Shown here: positions 24,486 through 33,472 of the stretch, piece by piece
How the letters are laid out: every line of letters begins with the position of its first letter
How positions within the stretch are numbered: the stretch's first letter is position 1
From: JBFGFX01 sp965232455
GTDB taxonomy: Bacteria; Pseudomonadota; Gammaproteobacteria; Steroidobacterales; Woeseiaceae
Assembly (NCBI GenBank): GCA_965232455.1
Contig: OZ246981.1
Coordinates: 5,022,001 to 5,086,000 of the forward strand
Length of the DNA: 64,000 nucleotides
Reading direction: 5' to 3'
Notes under the pieces: generated by a model
What the model saw: the letters and a program-made list of their open reading frames with translations, nothing else
Database searches by the model: none
Told to the model about the DNA's origin: nothing
Position numbers and translations under genes: made by a program

Positions 24486-26174
24486 CTAGATATCGCCGGA
24501 CAGGCGCGGCGTATTGTCCCGCGCGAGCATGGAATTGATGATGATCTGGGTTTGCTCTCCGGCGAGGCCGTCGACCTGCAGCCGGTTTTCGCGCTGGAAG
24601 TTGCGCAGCTTCGCCTCGAGATCGGCATCAAAATAGTCGGAGTCGCCCGCGCCGCCGGCCGATTCTCCGTCCAGTTCGGCGAGGCTTCGGCGCAGCCATG
24701 CGACGCTCGCGCTTCGGCTTCCGGGTCGAATCGACACCGGCGCGCCGTTGGGCGGGCGCCAGACGATCAGGTATTGGCCAAACCAGAGTCGCGATACCTC
24801 GTCCACCGTCGAGCTCAAAGTGTCGTCGCCGAAAGCCAGTTCAAGCGTGTTGCCGGACAGCGAGAGCAAAACGGCCTCGTAGGTATTCCCTGCGGCGTCG
24901 GTCAGCGTCAAAACAGCGGGTCGATCGAGCTGTCGCAGAACGCTGAACGAGCCGCGCTGCCAAAGACAGCTGAGACCCTGCGCCTTCGCCTGTATACAGC
25001 CGCTTTCGGCGTTCGGTTGGTAGTTGACGCCCCACAACGAAAGCACTCGGGCCATGGCGTCTTCAAACGTCGTCGAGTAGTCGCCGGCGGTGAGATGCGC
25101 CTCTAGATCTGTCTCTGTTTGAACGGGCCGCGGCTTGGGCACCGTTTCCGAGGGGGCTTCCGTGTTGACGCTCAACAGAGCAAGCTTATCGCCAGCCTCG
25201 GGCGTCTCGTCAACGTCACGGGCTTCGGCGATCGCGCCTGACGGCGCCCGGCCCGGTTTCTCCAGGAGCGTCGGCAAATTGAAGGCCAGTAACGCGATAC
25301 CCGCCGTTGCCGCGATGCCCGCGAGCCACTTGAGAAGCGATGTTTTGATGAGCGACGTTTGCTTGTGCTGCCCGGACACTTCGCTGGCCGCGCTGCGTAC
25401 CAGGCCGCGATCGACGGTGCGGGACTCCCTGCTGTACGCACCAAGCAGCGCCCGATCGCAAATCACGTTCATAATGCGCGGTATGCCGCCGGACAGCCTG
25501 TACACCTCGCGTTTTGCGCCCTCGTCGAAAATCTCCCCGAGCCCGCCGGCGACTTTCATGCGGTGGTCGATGTACCGCGCCGCTTCCTCCCGCGACAGGG
25601 GTTCGAGGTGATAGCGGCCGGTCACTCGCTGCGCCAGCTGGCGCAGGTTGTTTTGCGCGAGAATTTCTCGCAGCTCGGGCTGACCGATCAGGATGATCTG
25701 CAGCAGTTTTTGTTTTGCGGTCTCGAGATTCGTCAGCAGTCGCAGCTGCTCGAGTACGTCCTCCGAGAGGTTCTGCGCCTCGTCGACCAGCAGGATGATC
25801 CGGCGGCCGCGTCCGTGTGCGTCCAGCAGGTAGCGATTCAGCGAGTCGATGAGCGCCATCGTGCTGTTCCGGTCGTCCGGCAATTCGACGCCGAGTTCCC
25901 GACAGATGGCCTGCAGAAATTCCAGCACGGTTACCTGGGGATTGAGGATCAGGGCAACGTCGGCTTCCGCCGGCAGCTGCCCCAGCAGCGTCCGCACGAG
26001 CGTCGTCTTGCCGGTGCCGACCTCGCCGGTCAATTGGATGAAGCCGCCGCTGTCGGTCACGCCGTACAACAGGTGCGCGAGCCCCTCGCCGTGGCGCTCG
26101 CTCATGAACAGATAGCGCGGATCGGGCGTAATCGCGAACGGTTTTTCGTTCAGGCCGAAGAACTTGGTGTACAT
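24486..26174 (-). CDS. gspA: ExeA/GspA AAA ATPase with peptidoglycan-binding domain
   Basis: 562 residues starting MYTKFFGLNEKPFAITPDPRYLF. An AAA domain (Walker A GEVGTGKTTL, Walker B IILLVDEAQNL) occupies residues 1-270; a transmembrane helix follows at ~287-305 (WLAGIAATAGIALLAF); a periplasmic region comes next, and a PG_binding_1 domain closes the protein (LRNFQRENRLQVDGLAGEQT). This is the ATP-hydrolysing partner of GspB in secretin assembly. The stop TAG falls in CAGGCCCTAG on the plus strand, a truncated repeat copy. Confidence 0.93.
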   Translation of the reverse strand: MYTKFFGLNEKPFAITPDPRYLFMSERHGEGLAHLLYGVTDSGGFIQLTGEVGTGKTTLVRTLLGQLPAEADVALILNPQVTVLEFLQAICRELGVELPDDRNSTMALIDSLNRYLLDAHGRGRRIILLVDEAQNLSEDVLEQLRLLTNLETAKQKLLQIILIGQPELREILAQNNLRQLAQRVTGRYHLEPLSREEAARYIDHRMKVAGGLGEIFDEGAKREVYRLSGGIPRIMNVICDRALLGAYSRESRTVDRGLVRSAASEVSGQHKQTSLIKTSLLKWLAGIAATAGIALLAFNLPTLLEKPGRAPSGAIAEARDVDETPEAGDKLALLSVNTEAPSETVPKPRPVQTETDLEAHLTAGDYSTTFEDAMARVLSLWGVNYQPNAESGCIQAKAQGLSCLWQRGSFSVLRQLDRPAVLTLTDAAGNTYEAVLLSLSGNTLELAFGDDTLSSTVDEVSRLWFGQYLIVWRPPNGAPVSIRPGSRSASVAWLRRSLAELDGESAGGAGDSDYFDADLEAKLRNFQRENRLQVDGLAGEQTQIIINSMLARDNTPRLSGDI

Positions 26175-26206
26175 AGCCGGCGCGTTTTCCTATCGGACCG
26201 CCAATT

Positions 26207-27385
26207 CTACCCGATTTGCTCGCGATCCAATGATCGGGCTCGTCCTACCGCGGTGCTGCCGAATTTGTCGCGGATCTCGTCAACCGCCTGATCTAATTCA
26301 TTTTTTTGAACAACTCCAGCGGTGCTGAACAAATCACCCTGAAGCGCCGGGACAAGATCCGCGCCACCGACGCCGAGCAGCCGCAGTTTTGCGCCGGGAT
26401 TGTCGCGCAGCCACTGGGCGAGCAGTTCGCGCGCGGCCGCGTAAACCTGATCCGTGCCGTTCGATGGCGGGTTGAGCGAACGTTGGCGCGTAAACGTGCT
26501 GAAGTCCGCCTGGCGGATTTTTACCTGCACGGTGCCGCACGCCAGGTTTTTCGCGCGCATGCGGCTCGTTGTTCGCTCGGCCAGTTCGAGAAGCTTCGCG
26601 TCCATGGCGTTTTTGTCGTCCAGGTCGACGTCAAACGTTTCTTCCGCGCTGATGGACTTTTCCGCGCGACTGGAAAGCACGGGACGCTCGTCGATGCCAC
26701 TCGCACGTTCGCGCATACGTTGGGCAAAGCGACCGAATACGCGTTCCAGAGTGGCGTCGGGCGCCAAACGTAATTCGCGGATCGTCCGAACGTCCAGCGT
26801 GTGCAGCTGAGCAAGCGTCACCTTCCCGATCCCCGGTATCACCTGGGCAGGCAACGGGTCGAGCGTTTTGTTGAGCTGTTCCTCGTGGACGACGACCAGG
26901 CCGTCGGGTTTGTCCAGGTCCGAGGCGATTTTTGCGACCAGCTTGTTGGGCGCCACGCCGACGGAGGCGGTCAGCTCCGTGTTCGATCTGATGCGGTTCT
27001 TGATTTCCCGGGCGATTTCGATTTCGTTGCCGAATAAAGAACGACTGGCGGTGACGTCGAGAAATGCTTCGTCGAGCGATAGACCCTCTACGAGAGGAGT
27101 GAACTGACGAAACACGTCGAAGACTTGCCTGGACACGGCCTGATAGTGACTCATGCGCGGCGCAACCTGTAGCAGGTCCGGACAAAGCCGCCTGGCTTCG
27201 CGCATCGGCATGGCGGACCGTACTCCGAACACGCGCGATTCATAACTGGCCGCAGCCACGACGCCGCGATTTCCGCCGCCTCCGACGACCAGCGGTTTGC
27301 CGCGCAGCTCGGGATTGTCACGCTGTTCAACCGATGCATAAAACGCATCCATATCGACGTGCAGGATTCTGCGCGGGCTGGACAC
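26207..27385 (-). CDS. dinB: DNA polymerase IV
   Basis: 392 residues. Y-family translesion polymerase with the catalytic motifs ILHVDMDAFYASVEQ and GLSLDEAFLDVT, the steric-gate Phe/Tyr region, helix-hairpin-helix VIPGIGKVTLAQL and the little-finger domain after ~240. The C-terminus is longer than the shortest DinB proteins and ends NKFGSTAVGRARSL-like (RDKFGSTAVGRARSL), but no clear beta-clamp motif could be assigned. Its start overlaps the ispA stop by one base, so it is co-transcribed with ispA. Confidence 0.95.
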   Translation of the reverse strand: MSSPRRILHVDMDAFYASVEQRDNPELRGKPLVVGGGGNRGVVAAASYESRVFGVRSAMPMREARRLCPDLLQVAPRMSHYQAVSRQVFDVFRQFTPLVEGLSLDEAFLDVTASRSLFGNEIEIAREIKNRIRSNTELTASVGVAPNKLVAKIASDLDKPDGLVVVHEEQLNKTLDPLPAQVIPGIGKVTLAQLHTLDVRTIRELRLAPDATLERVFGRFAQRMRERASGIDERPVLSSRAEKSISAEETFDVDLDDKNAMDAKLLELAERTTSRMRAKNLACGTVQVKIRQADFSTFTRQRSLNPPSNGTDQVYAAARELLAQWLRDNPGAKLRLLGVGGADLVPALQGDLFSTAGVVQKNELDQAVDEIRDKFGSTAVGRARSLDREQIG

Positions 27386-28275
27386 TATTGCGCGCGCCTG
27401 ACGATGTAGTCGGCCAGCCAGCGAAGCGAGTCGGCGTCCTCGCCGAAAACCTCCAGGGACCGGTGCGCGCTTTCCAGCAATTCGTTACAGCGGCGCCGTG
27501 ACTCTTCAACACCGAATATCGACGGCCAGGTTGCCTTTCCCCGGCGCACGTCCGAGCCCGCGACCTTGCCGATCGTGTCGGTATCCCCTTCCACGTCGAG
27601 CAGATCGTCTCGTATCTGAAAAGCGAGCCCGATACAGCGGCCAAAGCCGGCCATCGCGTTTTCCTGTTCGTCGGTGATGCCGTCACAGAGGCACGTCGCC
27701 GACAGGGCGCTGGCCCGAATCAGGGCGCCCGTTTTCAGTTCGTGCATCTGTTCGATTTCCGCTGCCGACAGCCGTTTGCCCTCGGAGGCGAGGTCAATCG
27801 ATTGTCCGCCGGTCATGCCGAGCGACCCGCTCGCGGCCGCGATGAGATTCACCAGCGCTACTTTCTGTTCGCTGGAGATGAAGGTTGATTTGCCGAGCAC
27901 GCCAAACGCCAGCGGCAGCAGTGCGTCGCCGGCAAGAATGGCCGTGGCTTCGTCGAACTTCTTGTGCACGGTCGGTACGCCTCGACGAAGGTCGTCATCG
28001 TCCATTGCCGGCAGATCGTCGTGAACGAGAGAAAAAGCATGAATCATCTCGATGGCGGCTGCCGGCGCGTCGAGCTTGTCCGTGGTGACGCCAAGGCACT
28101 CTCCACTTGCGTATACGAGCAGCGGGCGGACCCGCTTGCCGCCGTTCAGAGCCGCGTACCGCATGGCGTCATGCAGTTCGCGGGGTGGGCTGTCGGTCGC
28201 TGGAATGACGGCGTCCAGGCAGCCGGCCACCCGATTCACGTAGGTTCCTATCCTGTCGGCGAACGGTTCTTTCAC
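27385..28275 (-). CDS. ispA: Farnesyl diphosphate synthase
   Basis: 296 residues. Condenses IPP with DMAPP/GPP to FPP. The first Asp-rich motif HDDLPAMDDDDLRRG has the two-residue insertion of bacterial FPP synthases, Phe sits five residues before the first Asp (HAFSLVHDD), and the second motif is RDDLLDVEGDTDTIGK. These features favour FPP over longer products. Divergent from the mevalonate operon, whose product IPP is its substrate. Confidence 0.93.
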   Translation of the reverse strand: MKEPFADRIGTYVNRVAGCLDAVIPATDSPPRELHDAMRYAALNGGKRVRPLLVYASGECLGVTTDKLDAPAAAIEMIHAFSLVHDDLPAMDDDDLRRGVPTVHKKFDEATAILAGDALLPLAFGVLGKSTFISSEQKVALVNLIAAASGSLGMTGGQSIDLASEGKRLSAAEIEQMHELKTGALIRASALSATCLCDGITDEQENAMAGFGRCIGLAFQIRDDLLDVEGDTDTIGKVAGSDVRRGKATWPSIFGVEESRRRCNELLESAHRSLEVFGEDADSLRWLADYIVRRAQ

Positions 28276-28399
28276 ATGGAGGCTCCGGGACCGGCTGCAT
28301 CGAGATAGGCAAGACTACAACGAAAGCGTTGGCGCGGTAAGAATGCCGGACGGGCGCGTTCATCGCGGCTCCGAATCGGCATGGGCGAATCAGCGTATA

Positions 28400-28436
28400 C
28401 TAGGGCCGGTTACCCCGATGCGGGTAACAGACCCTA
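28400..28436. repeat. Imperfect hairpin of the CTAGGGCC repeat family upstream of mvaD
   Basis: CTAGGGCCGGTTACCC at 28400-28415 pairs, with two mismatches, with 28422-28436 around a six-base loop. It lies in the 200-bp region between the divergent ispA and mvaD genes, 40 bases before mvaD, and resembles the copies at 7527, 52025, 52106 and 52747. Nothing else was recognised in 28276-28475. Confidence 0.6.
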
Positions 28437-28475
28437 ACGCTACTTCATCGATTCCAACCCTGGGGAAAAAGAACC

Positions 28476-29459
28476 ATGCGGGCGCTGGCGAAAGCTCAGG
28501 CGAATATCGCGCTTGTAAAATACTGGGGTAAAGCCGATATCGAACGTAATCTCCCCGCCGTCGGATCGCTGTCAATCACGCTCGATTCGCTGTGGACCAC
28601 GATGGCGGTCGAATTCTCATCCGAACTCGATCAGGACAGCCTGACCCTGAACGGGGAGCCGAATACGGCGGCGCTGCCCAGAATCTCTGCGTGCCTCGAC
28701 CGGGTTGCCGGCGCATCCCGCGCCGGCGCCTCGGTCGTAAGTGAATGCAATTTCCCGATCGCGGCCGGACTCGCGTCGTCGGCTTCGGCGTTCGCCGCCC
28801 TCGTAGCAGCGGCGAGCCGAGCAAGCGGTGCCGATCGAGAGACGTTGGCGCTTGCCCGGATTGCCGGTGCGGCATCGGGATCCGCCGCGCGATCGCTTTA
28901 CGGCGGGTTTGTCGATCTGCGGATCGCCGAACGAGAGATCCATCTGCGGTCGCTGATGGCGCCGGCGGACTGGCCGCTACGCGTTGTCGTTGCGGTCACG
29001 GAAACCGGCCCGAAAACCGTATCCTCGACCGCTGCCATGCAGCGAAGCGCGAATACGTCGCCGTTTTACGCGCGCTGGATCGAGCAGCAGGAGGCCGACC
29101 TGAGCGTCGCACGCAGCGCGGTGCTCGAACGAGATTTTGAGAAACTCGCGGAGGTTTCGGAACACAATTGCCTGAAAATGCATTCGCTGACCTGGACGTC
29201 ACGGCCGCCAATCGTCTATTGGAACAACGCGACTTTTGCCTGTATGCAGGCGGTTCGCGATTTGCGCGCGGGCGGAGAGGCGGTGTTCTTTACCATCGAC
29301 GCGGGCCCGCAGGTGAAGGCGGTCTGTTTGCCGGGGTCCGAACGTAAGGTTGCCGCCAGTCTGGCCTCCATCGACGGTGTTTCTCGGATCATGAGCGCCG
29401 GCCTGGGTGAGGGTGCGCGCCTGCGGACGGATTCCGGCTCGCCGCGAGAACCCGCGTGA
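28476..29459 (+). CDS. mvaD: Diphosphomevalonate decarboxylase
   Basis: 327 residues. Converts mevalonate diphosphate to IPP with ATP. Family marks are abundant: ANIALVKYWGKAD, LPAVGSLSITLD, FPIAAGLASSASAFAAL (the GHMP phosphate loop), GSAARSLYGGFV, TVSSTAAMQRS, EHNCLKMHSL and FFTIDAGPQVKAV. All point to a true decarboxylase rather than a phosphomevalonate decarboxylase variant. First gene of a four-gene operon; its stop overlaps the next start by four bases. Confidence 0.95.
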   Translation: MRALAKAQANIALVKYWGKADIERNLPAVGSLSITLDSLWTTMAVEFSSELDQDSLTLNGEPNTAALPRISACLDRVAGASRAGASVVSECNFPIAAGLASSASAFAALVAAASRASGADRETLALARIAGAASGSAARSLYGGFVDLRIAEREIHLRSLMAPADWPLRVVVAVTETGPKTVSSTAAMQRSANTSPFYARWIEQQEADLSVARSAVLERDFEKLAEVSEHNCLKMHSLTWTSRPPIVYWNNATFACMQAVRDLRAGGEAVFFTIDAGPQVKAVCLPGSERKVAASLASIDGVSRIMSAGLGEGARLRTDSGSPREPA

Positions 29460-30460
29460 ACGCCATCGAGGCGAGTGCGCCGGGAAAAGCGGTGATCAGC
29501 GGCGAGTACGCGGTGTTGGGCGGCGCGCCGGCCCTGTCGATGGCCGTGAACCGGCGCGCGCGGGTGTTACTCGAGCCCGGTGCGGGGCCCCGGCACTCAC
29601 TCGCCGCGCCCGGCTACGTCAACGGTCGGTTGGGTTTTCGGGCAGTTCGGGGGGGCGGCATCGAGTGGCTGGATCCGTTACCGTTTGACGGCGCGTTCCG
29701 GCTTTTCGAGTGTATTTGGCGTCGCGCGGGCGTGGAACCCGGTGGCGCGCTATCGATTACGCTCGACACGCGGGCGTTTTTCGATGCGCCGGGCGGGCAA
29801 AAGCTCGGCCTCGGCTCCAGCGCGGCATTGGCCGTGGCGGCCGCTGCGGCCTTTGAGCGTTTGTCCTGCAAGAACGATACGGTTCGCGCCGTTGCGGGCG
29901 ACGCGCACAAAACCTTTCAGCACGGCAAGGGCAGCGGCGTGGACGTTGCGACGGCTTTTCACGGCGGCTTGATCCGATTCCAGCGTGACTGCCCGGGTGC
30001 CGCTGTCCACTGGCCCGATGGTCTCGACTATCGGTATTTCTGGAGTGGAAAAACCGTGCGTACAACCGATAAGCTCGGTCGTTTGGATAACACGCTGGGC
30101 GACGAGGTGGGCAGGGCATTGTTTGCCGCCTCCGAGCGCGTCGTGCGAAAAATGCGGGCGGGCCCGGCGGACGAAGTAGTGGACGTCATGCGCGCCTACG
30201 TCGACGCACTTGCAGCGTTCGATCAAGGGCGGAATCTTGGCATATTCGCGGCGGGCCACGGGCAGCTCACAGGTTACGCAAATTCACGCGCCGACATGGT
30301 CTATAAGCCCTGCGGCGCGGGTGGGGGAGATATCGGTGTCGCGCTGGCGGCGGCCGGCGACGCGCTGGATGAGTTTGCCGTGGTCGCCCACCAGCATGAT
30401 TTCGTGGAACTCGATACGAGGTTGGAGCCGCAAGGCGTTTTTGTCGAGGACCTAGATTGA
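29456..30460 (+). CDS. Phosphomevalonate kinase (GHMP family)
   Basis: 334 residues, starting at GTGA that overlaps the mvaD stop. The start APGKAVISGEYAVLGGAPALS, the loop KLGLGSSAALAVAAAAAF and the C-terminal KPCGAGGGDIGVAL are the three GHMP kinase motifs, and FQHGKGSGVDVATAFHGGLIRF matches phosphomevalonate kinases. Placement between decarboxylase and reductase/mevalonate kinase supports the phosphorylation of mevalonate 5-phosphate to the diphosphate. Confidence 0.88.
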   Translation: MNAIEASAPGKAVISGEYAVLGGAPALSMAVNRRARVLLEPGAGPRHSLAAPGYVNGRLGFRAVRGGGIEWLDPLPFDGAFRLFECIWRRAGVEPGGALSITLDTRAFFDAPGGQKLGLGSSAALAVAAAAAFERLSCKNDTVRAVAGDAHKTFQHGKGSGVDVATAFHGGLIRFQRDCPGAAVHWPDGLDYRYFWSGKTVRTTDKLGRLDNTLGDEVGRALFAASERVVRKMRAGPADEVVDVMRAYVDALAAFDQGRNLGIFAAGHGQLTGYANSRADMVYKPCGAGGGDIGVALAAAGDALDEFAVVAHQHDFVELDTRLEPQGVFVEDLD

Positions 30461-32700
30461 ACGCCGACTCTCGAATTCCCAATTTCTTCCGGATGAACGT
30501 AGAGGAACGCATCGACGCATTGGCGGATCGCGGCGTGCTCGGCGCCGACGCCGTCACCGCGCTTAAAAGCGGCCGCCCGCTGTTATCCGTGGAAGTAGCC
30601 GATCGCTTGATCGAAAACGTTATTGGCACGTACGGCCTGCCGTTCGCCGTGGCACCGAACTTTCGTATCAACAACCGGGACTATCTCGTACCAATGGTGG
30701 TCGAGGAACCGTCTATTGTCGCCGGGCTCAGCGGCGCCGCGAAGCTGGCCCGGGCGGACGGCGGCTTCACGGTCACCGCAGACGAGTCCTTGCTCGCGGG
30801 TCAGATCCAACTCGTCGATATCGACGACCCGCGAAAGACGGCCGGTGCGATAGAACAGCACGCGCCTTTGCTCGTGGCCGAGGCCAACCGGCTTCTGCCT
30901 AATCTGGTTGCTCGCGGCGGCGGCTGCAGGGATATCGAAGTTCGTAGCTTTCGTCTGCCCGACGGTCAATGTGCGGTGGTGTTGCATCTGCTCATCGACA
31001 CCCGGGACGCGATGGGCGCCAATCTCGTCAACACCGTCTGTGAAAAACTCGCCCCCCGGATAGAAGCGCTGGTCGGCGGCCGGGTCGCGCTGCGGATTCT
31101 GTCGAACCTGGCGGATCGCTCGCTGGTCACGGCAAACGTGCAGTTTTCGCTGGCAGGATTGCGCGTGGGAAAATTTCCGGCCGAGTCGGTTCGTGACGGG
31201 ATCGTCATGGCGACCCAGCTTGCCGATGTCGACGCGCATCGCGCGGCTACGCACAACAAAGGCATCATGAACGGCGTCGACGCCGTCGCCATTGCAACGG
31301 GAAACGACTGGCGCGCCATCGAGGCCTCGGCGCACGCGTACGCCGCGCGCGGCGGCGCCTATCGTTCTCTCAGCACCTGGACCACGACCGCCGACGGCGA
31401 TCTGCAGGGTCGGCTGAGCTTGCCGTTAAAGGTAGGGATCGTGGGCGGCTCGCTCAGAGCCAACCCGGGTGCGGAACTCGGTTTACGCATCGCCGGAGTG
31501 GAATCCGCCGGCGAGCTGGCCGCAATGATGGCGTCGGTTGGTCTGGCGCAGAATTTCGCGGCGTTGAGAGCACTGGTCACGCACGGCATACAGCGTGGAC
31601 ACATGCGCCTGCATGCGCGTAGTGTGGCGTCAAGCGCGGGTGTAAGGCCTGAACACTTCGACGCGGTCGTCGCCGATATGATCGCGAGCGGCGACATCAA
31701 GACCTGGAAAGCGAAGGAGCTGAGCGCCAAACTGCGCTCCGCGAGCGGCGCGGTTGACGACCAGAAGCAAGACTTCGGCGCCGCGGCCGTCGGCAGGGCG
31801 GCGGGGAAGGTTATCCTTCTCGGGGAGCACGCGGCCGTCTACGACAGGCACGTCGTTGCCGTGCCCCTAAGCGACGCGGTCGTCGCCAGAATCATCGAGA
31901 GCGACGCCGGCGTCCGTGTAACGCTTTCGGAACGCGGCGTCGAGCATCAGGTCGAGTGCGACGCCGCCGCCGATGCAGGCATCGGTGGCGCGCTGAACCT
32001 GATCATGCGTCGCCTGAAGATCGACGCCCGCAATTTTTCGATTCGGATAGAGTCCAGAATTCCCACGGCGATGGGACTGGGATCCTCCGCGGCGATGGCG
32101 GTTGCGATAATTCGCGCGTTCGATCGTCTTTTCTCGCTTGGCCTGGACAACCGGTCGGTGGATCGGCTTGCCTTCGACTGCGAGAAGCTTGCTCATGGCA
32201 CGCCGTCCGGAATCGACAACAACCTGGCCACCTACGGCGAGCCGGTTCTATACAGCAAAAGTAGTGTGACGCGCACAAAACCGATCCCGCTAAAAGAACC
32301 GCCGCCGATCGTCGTGGCGTCGAGCGGCATACGAGGTGTCACGAGGGACCAGGTTGCGGGGGTGCGAGCCCGGTTCGAGCGCAACACGGCGCTTTACGAT
32401 ACGATCTTCGACGAGATCGACGAAATCAGCGTCGCCGGAGCGGTCGCGTTGCGGGACGCCGACTACGAAACTTTGGGTTCGTTGATGAACGTATGTCACG
32501 GTCTACTCAACGCTATCGAGGTTTCGATCCCGGAGCTTGAGACAATGATACAGATCGCGCGCGCACACGGCGCGTTTGGCGCCAAGCTGACCGGAGCGGG
32601 CGGCGGCGGTTCCATCGTCGCTCTGTGCCCGGGGCGCGAGGACGCCGTCGCCGGCGCCCTGAAGGCCGCCGGGCATGCCATCATTCGTTTACGGAGTTGA
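30457..32700 (+). CDS. HMG-CoA reductase (class II) - mevalonate kinase fusion
   Basis: 747 residues in one uninterrupted frame, starting at a TTG that overlaps the previous stop; NADSRIPNFFRMNVEERID fits the class II reductase N-terminus. Residues 1-430 are the reductase: ENVIGTYGLPFAVAPNF, E83/E84 in VVEEPSIVAG, DAMGANLVNT, K268 in HNKGIMNGVDAVAIATGNDW with D284, and H382 in RGHMRLHARSV, i.e. all catalytic residues. Residues ~447-747 are a complete mevalonate kinase: AAGKVILLGEHAAVYDRHVV, PTAMGLGSSAAMAV, GTPSGIDNNLATYG and GAKLTGAGGGGSIVAL. A short linker (ASGAVDDQKQDFG) joins them. One chain thus would make mevalonate and phosphorylate it. I do not recall this fusion as characterised. Confidence 0.93.
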   Translation: MNADSRIPNFFRMNVEERIDALADRGVLGADAVTALKSGRPLLSVEVADRLIENVIGTYGLPFAVAPNFRINNRDYLVPMVVEEPSIVAGLSGAAKLARADGGFTVTADESLLAGQIQLVDIDDPRKTAGAIEQHAPLLVAEANRLLPNLVARGGGCRDIEVRSFRLPDGQCAVVLHLLIDTRDAMGANLVNTVCEKLAPRIEALVGGRVALRILSNLADRSLVTANVQFSLAGLRVGKFPAESVRDGIVMATQLADVDAHRAATHNKGIMNGVDAVAIATGNDWRAIEASAHAYAARGGAYRSLSTWTTTADGDLQGRLSLPLKVGIVGGSLRANPGAELGLRIAGVESAGELAAMMASVGLAQNFAALRALVTHGIQRGHMRLHARSVASSAGVRPEHFDAVVADMIASGDIKTWKAKELSAKLRSASGAVDDQKQDFGAAAVGRAAGKVILLGEHAAVYDRHVVAVPLSDAVVARIIESDAGVRVTLSERGVEHQVECDAAADAGIGGALNLIMRRLKIDARNFSIRIESRIPTAMGLGSSAAMAVAIIRAFDRLFSLGLDNRSVDRLAFDCEKLAHGTPSGIDNNLATYGEPVLYSKSSVTRTKPIPLKEPPPIVVASSGIRGVTRDQVAGVRARFERNTALYDTIFDEIDEISVAGAVALRDADYETLGSLMNVCHGLLNAIEVSIPELETMIQIARAHGAFGAKLTGAGGGGSIVALCPGREDAVAGALKAAGHAIIRLRS

Positions 32701-32718
32701 TCGGGAACACAAGGAGAT

Positions 32719-33300
32719 ATGAGGGCAATTGCGAGCAACATAGTGTCTTCGGAAAGTGAGGAGCTCATCCTCGTCGATGACGACGACAACAAACTGGGGA
32801 CGCTGAGCAAGGCGGACTGTCACGACGGCGACGGCGTGCTACATCGTGCGTTCTCACTATTCCTGTTTGACGTTCGTGGCAACTTGCTGTTGCAGCAACG
32901 CAGCTCGATGAAGCGCTTGTGGCCGCTCTACTGGTCAAACAGTTGTTGCAGCCATCCTCGCAACGGCGAAACGATGCAGGAAGCAACACGACGGCGTTTG
33001 AGTCAGGAACTCGGCGTCACGGCCGAGCTCCAATTCATCTACAAGTTCGGGTATCACGCGCGTTTCGAGGAGATCGGTTCGGAGCGTGAACTCTGTTCGG
33101 TGTTCCTGGGCCGACTCCACGACGAGGTCGAGGCGAATCGCAATGAAATTGCGGATGTCCGATATATCCGGGCGGCGGAAGTCACGAAAGCGTTGGAAGA
33201 TGACGGGGAACGGTATACGCCGTGGTTTCATATGGAATGGCGGCGCTTGAACGAAGAGTACGGAGAACGGCTTGCCCGGTACACGAGCCCCGTCGCCTGA
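32719..33300 (+). CDS. idi: Isopentenyl-diphosphate isomerase, type 1
   Basis: 193 residues with a NUDIX fold. Interconverts IPP and DMAPP. The catalytic Cys region reads WSNSCCSHPRNGE (family TNSVCGHP-GE), the NUDIX helix EATRRRLSQELGV, and the second active-site region ERELCSVF (family E-E-CPVF), so the metal and proton-transfer residues are in place. Last gene of the mevalonate operon, 18 bases behind the fusion gene. Type 1 isomerase with a mevalonate pathway is a combination more usual in eukaryotes than in Gram-positive mevalonate users, which mostly have type 2. Confidence 0.94.
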   Translation: MRAIASNIVSSESEELILVDDDDNKLGTLSKADCHDGDGVLHRAFSLFLFDVRGNLLLQQRSSMKRLWPLYWSNSCCSHPRNGETMQEATRRRLSQELGVTAELQFIYKFGYHARFEEIGSERELCSVFLGRLHDEVEANRNEIADVRYIRAAEVTKALEDDGERYTPWFHMEWRRLNEEYGERLARYTSPVA

Positions 33301-33323
33301 CCTCGGTATTGGAGATGGCAAGA

Positions 33324-33472
33324 GCTAGCCGCCCGTCAAACGGCTTCAGGCGAGTACGAGACAAGGCGCCGGCGGCCGAAAAAGCGCAGTGTACACGGTA
33401 CGTACATGAGCATTTTGAGGTCGGCGGCAACGCCGCATCGTGCCGGCTGAAGCCGTTTGACGGGCGGCTAGC
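33324..33472. repeat. 149-bp inverted-repeat element between idi and mvaS
   Basis: Perfect 25-bp inverted repeats at 33324-33348 and 33448-33472, beginning GCTAGCCGCCCGTC, flank about 100 bases with no gene. It occupies the space between two convergent genes and its right arm contains the TAG stop of mvaS. The outer GCTAGCCG is shared with the 16545-16940 element, but the remaining arm and the core differ. It could act as a bidirectional terminator. Confidence 0.75.
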
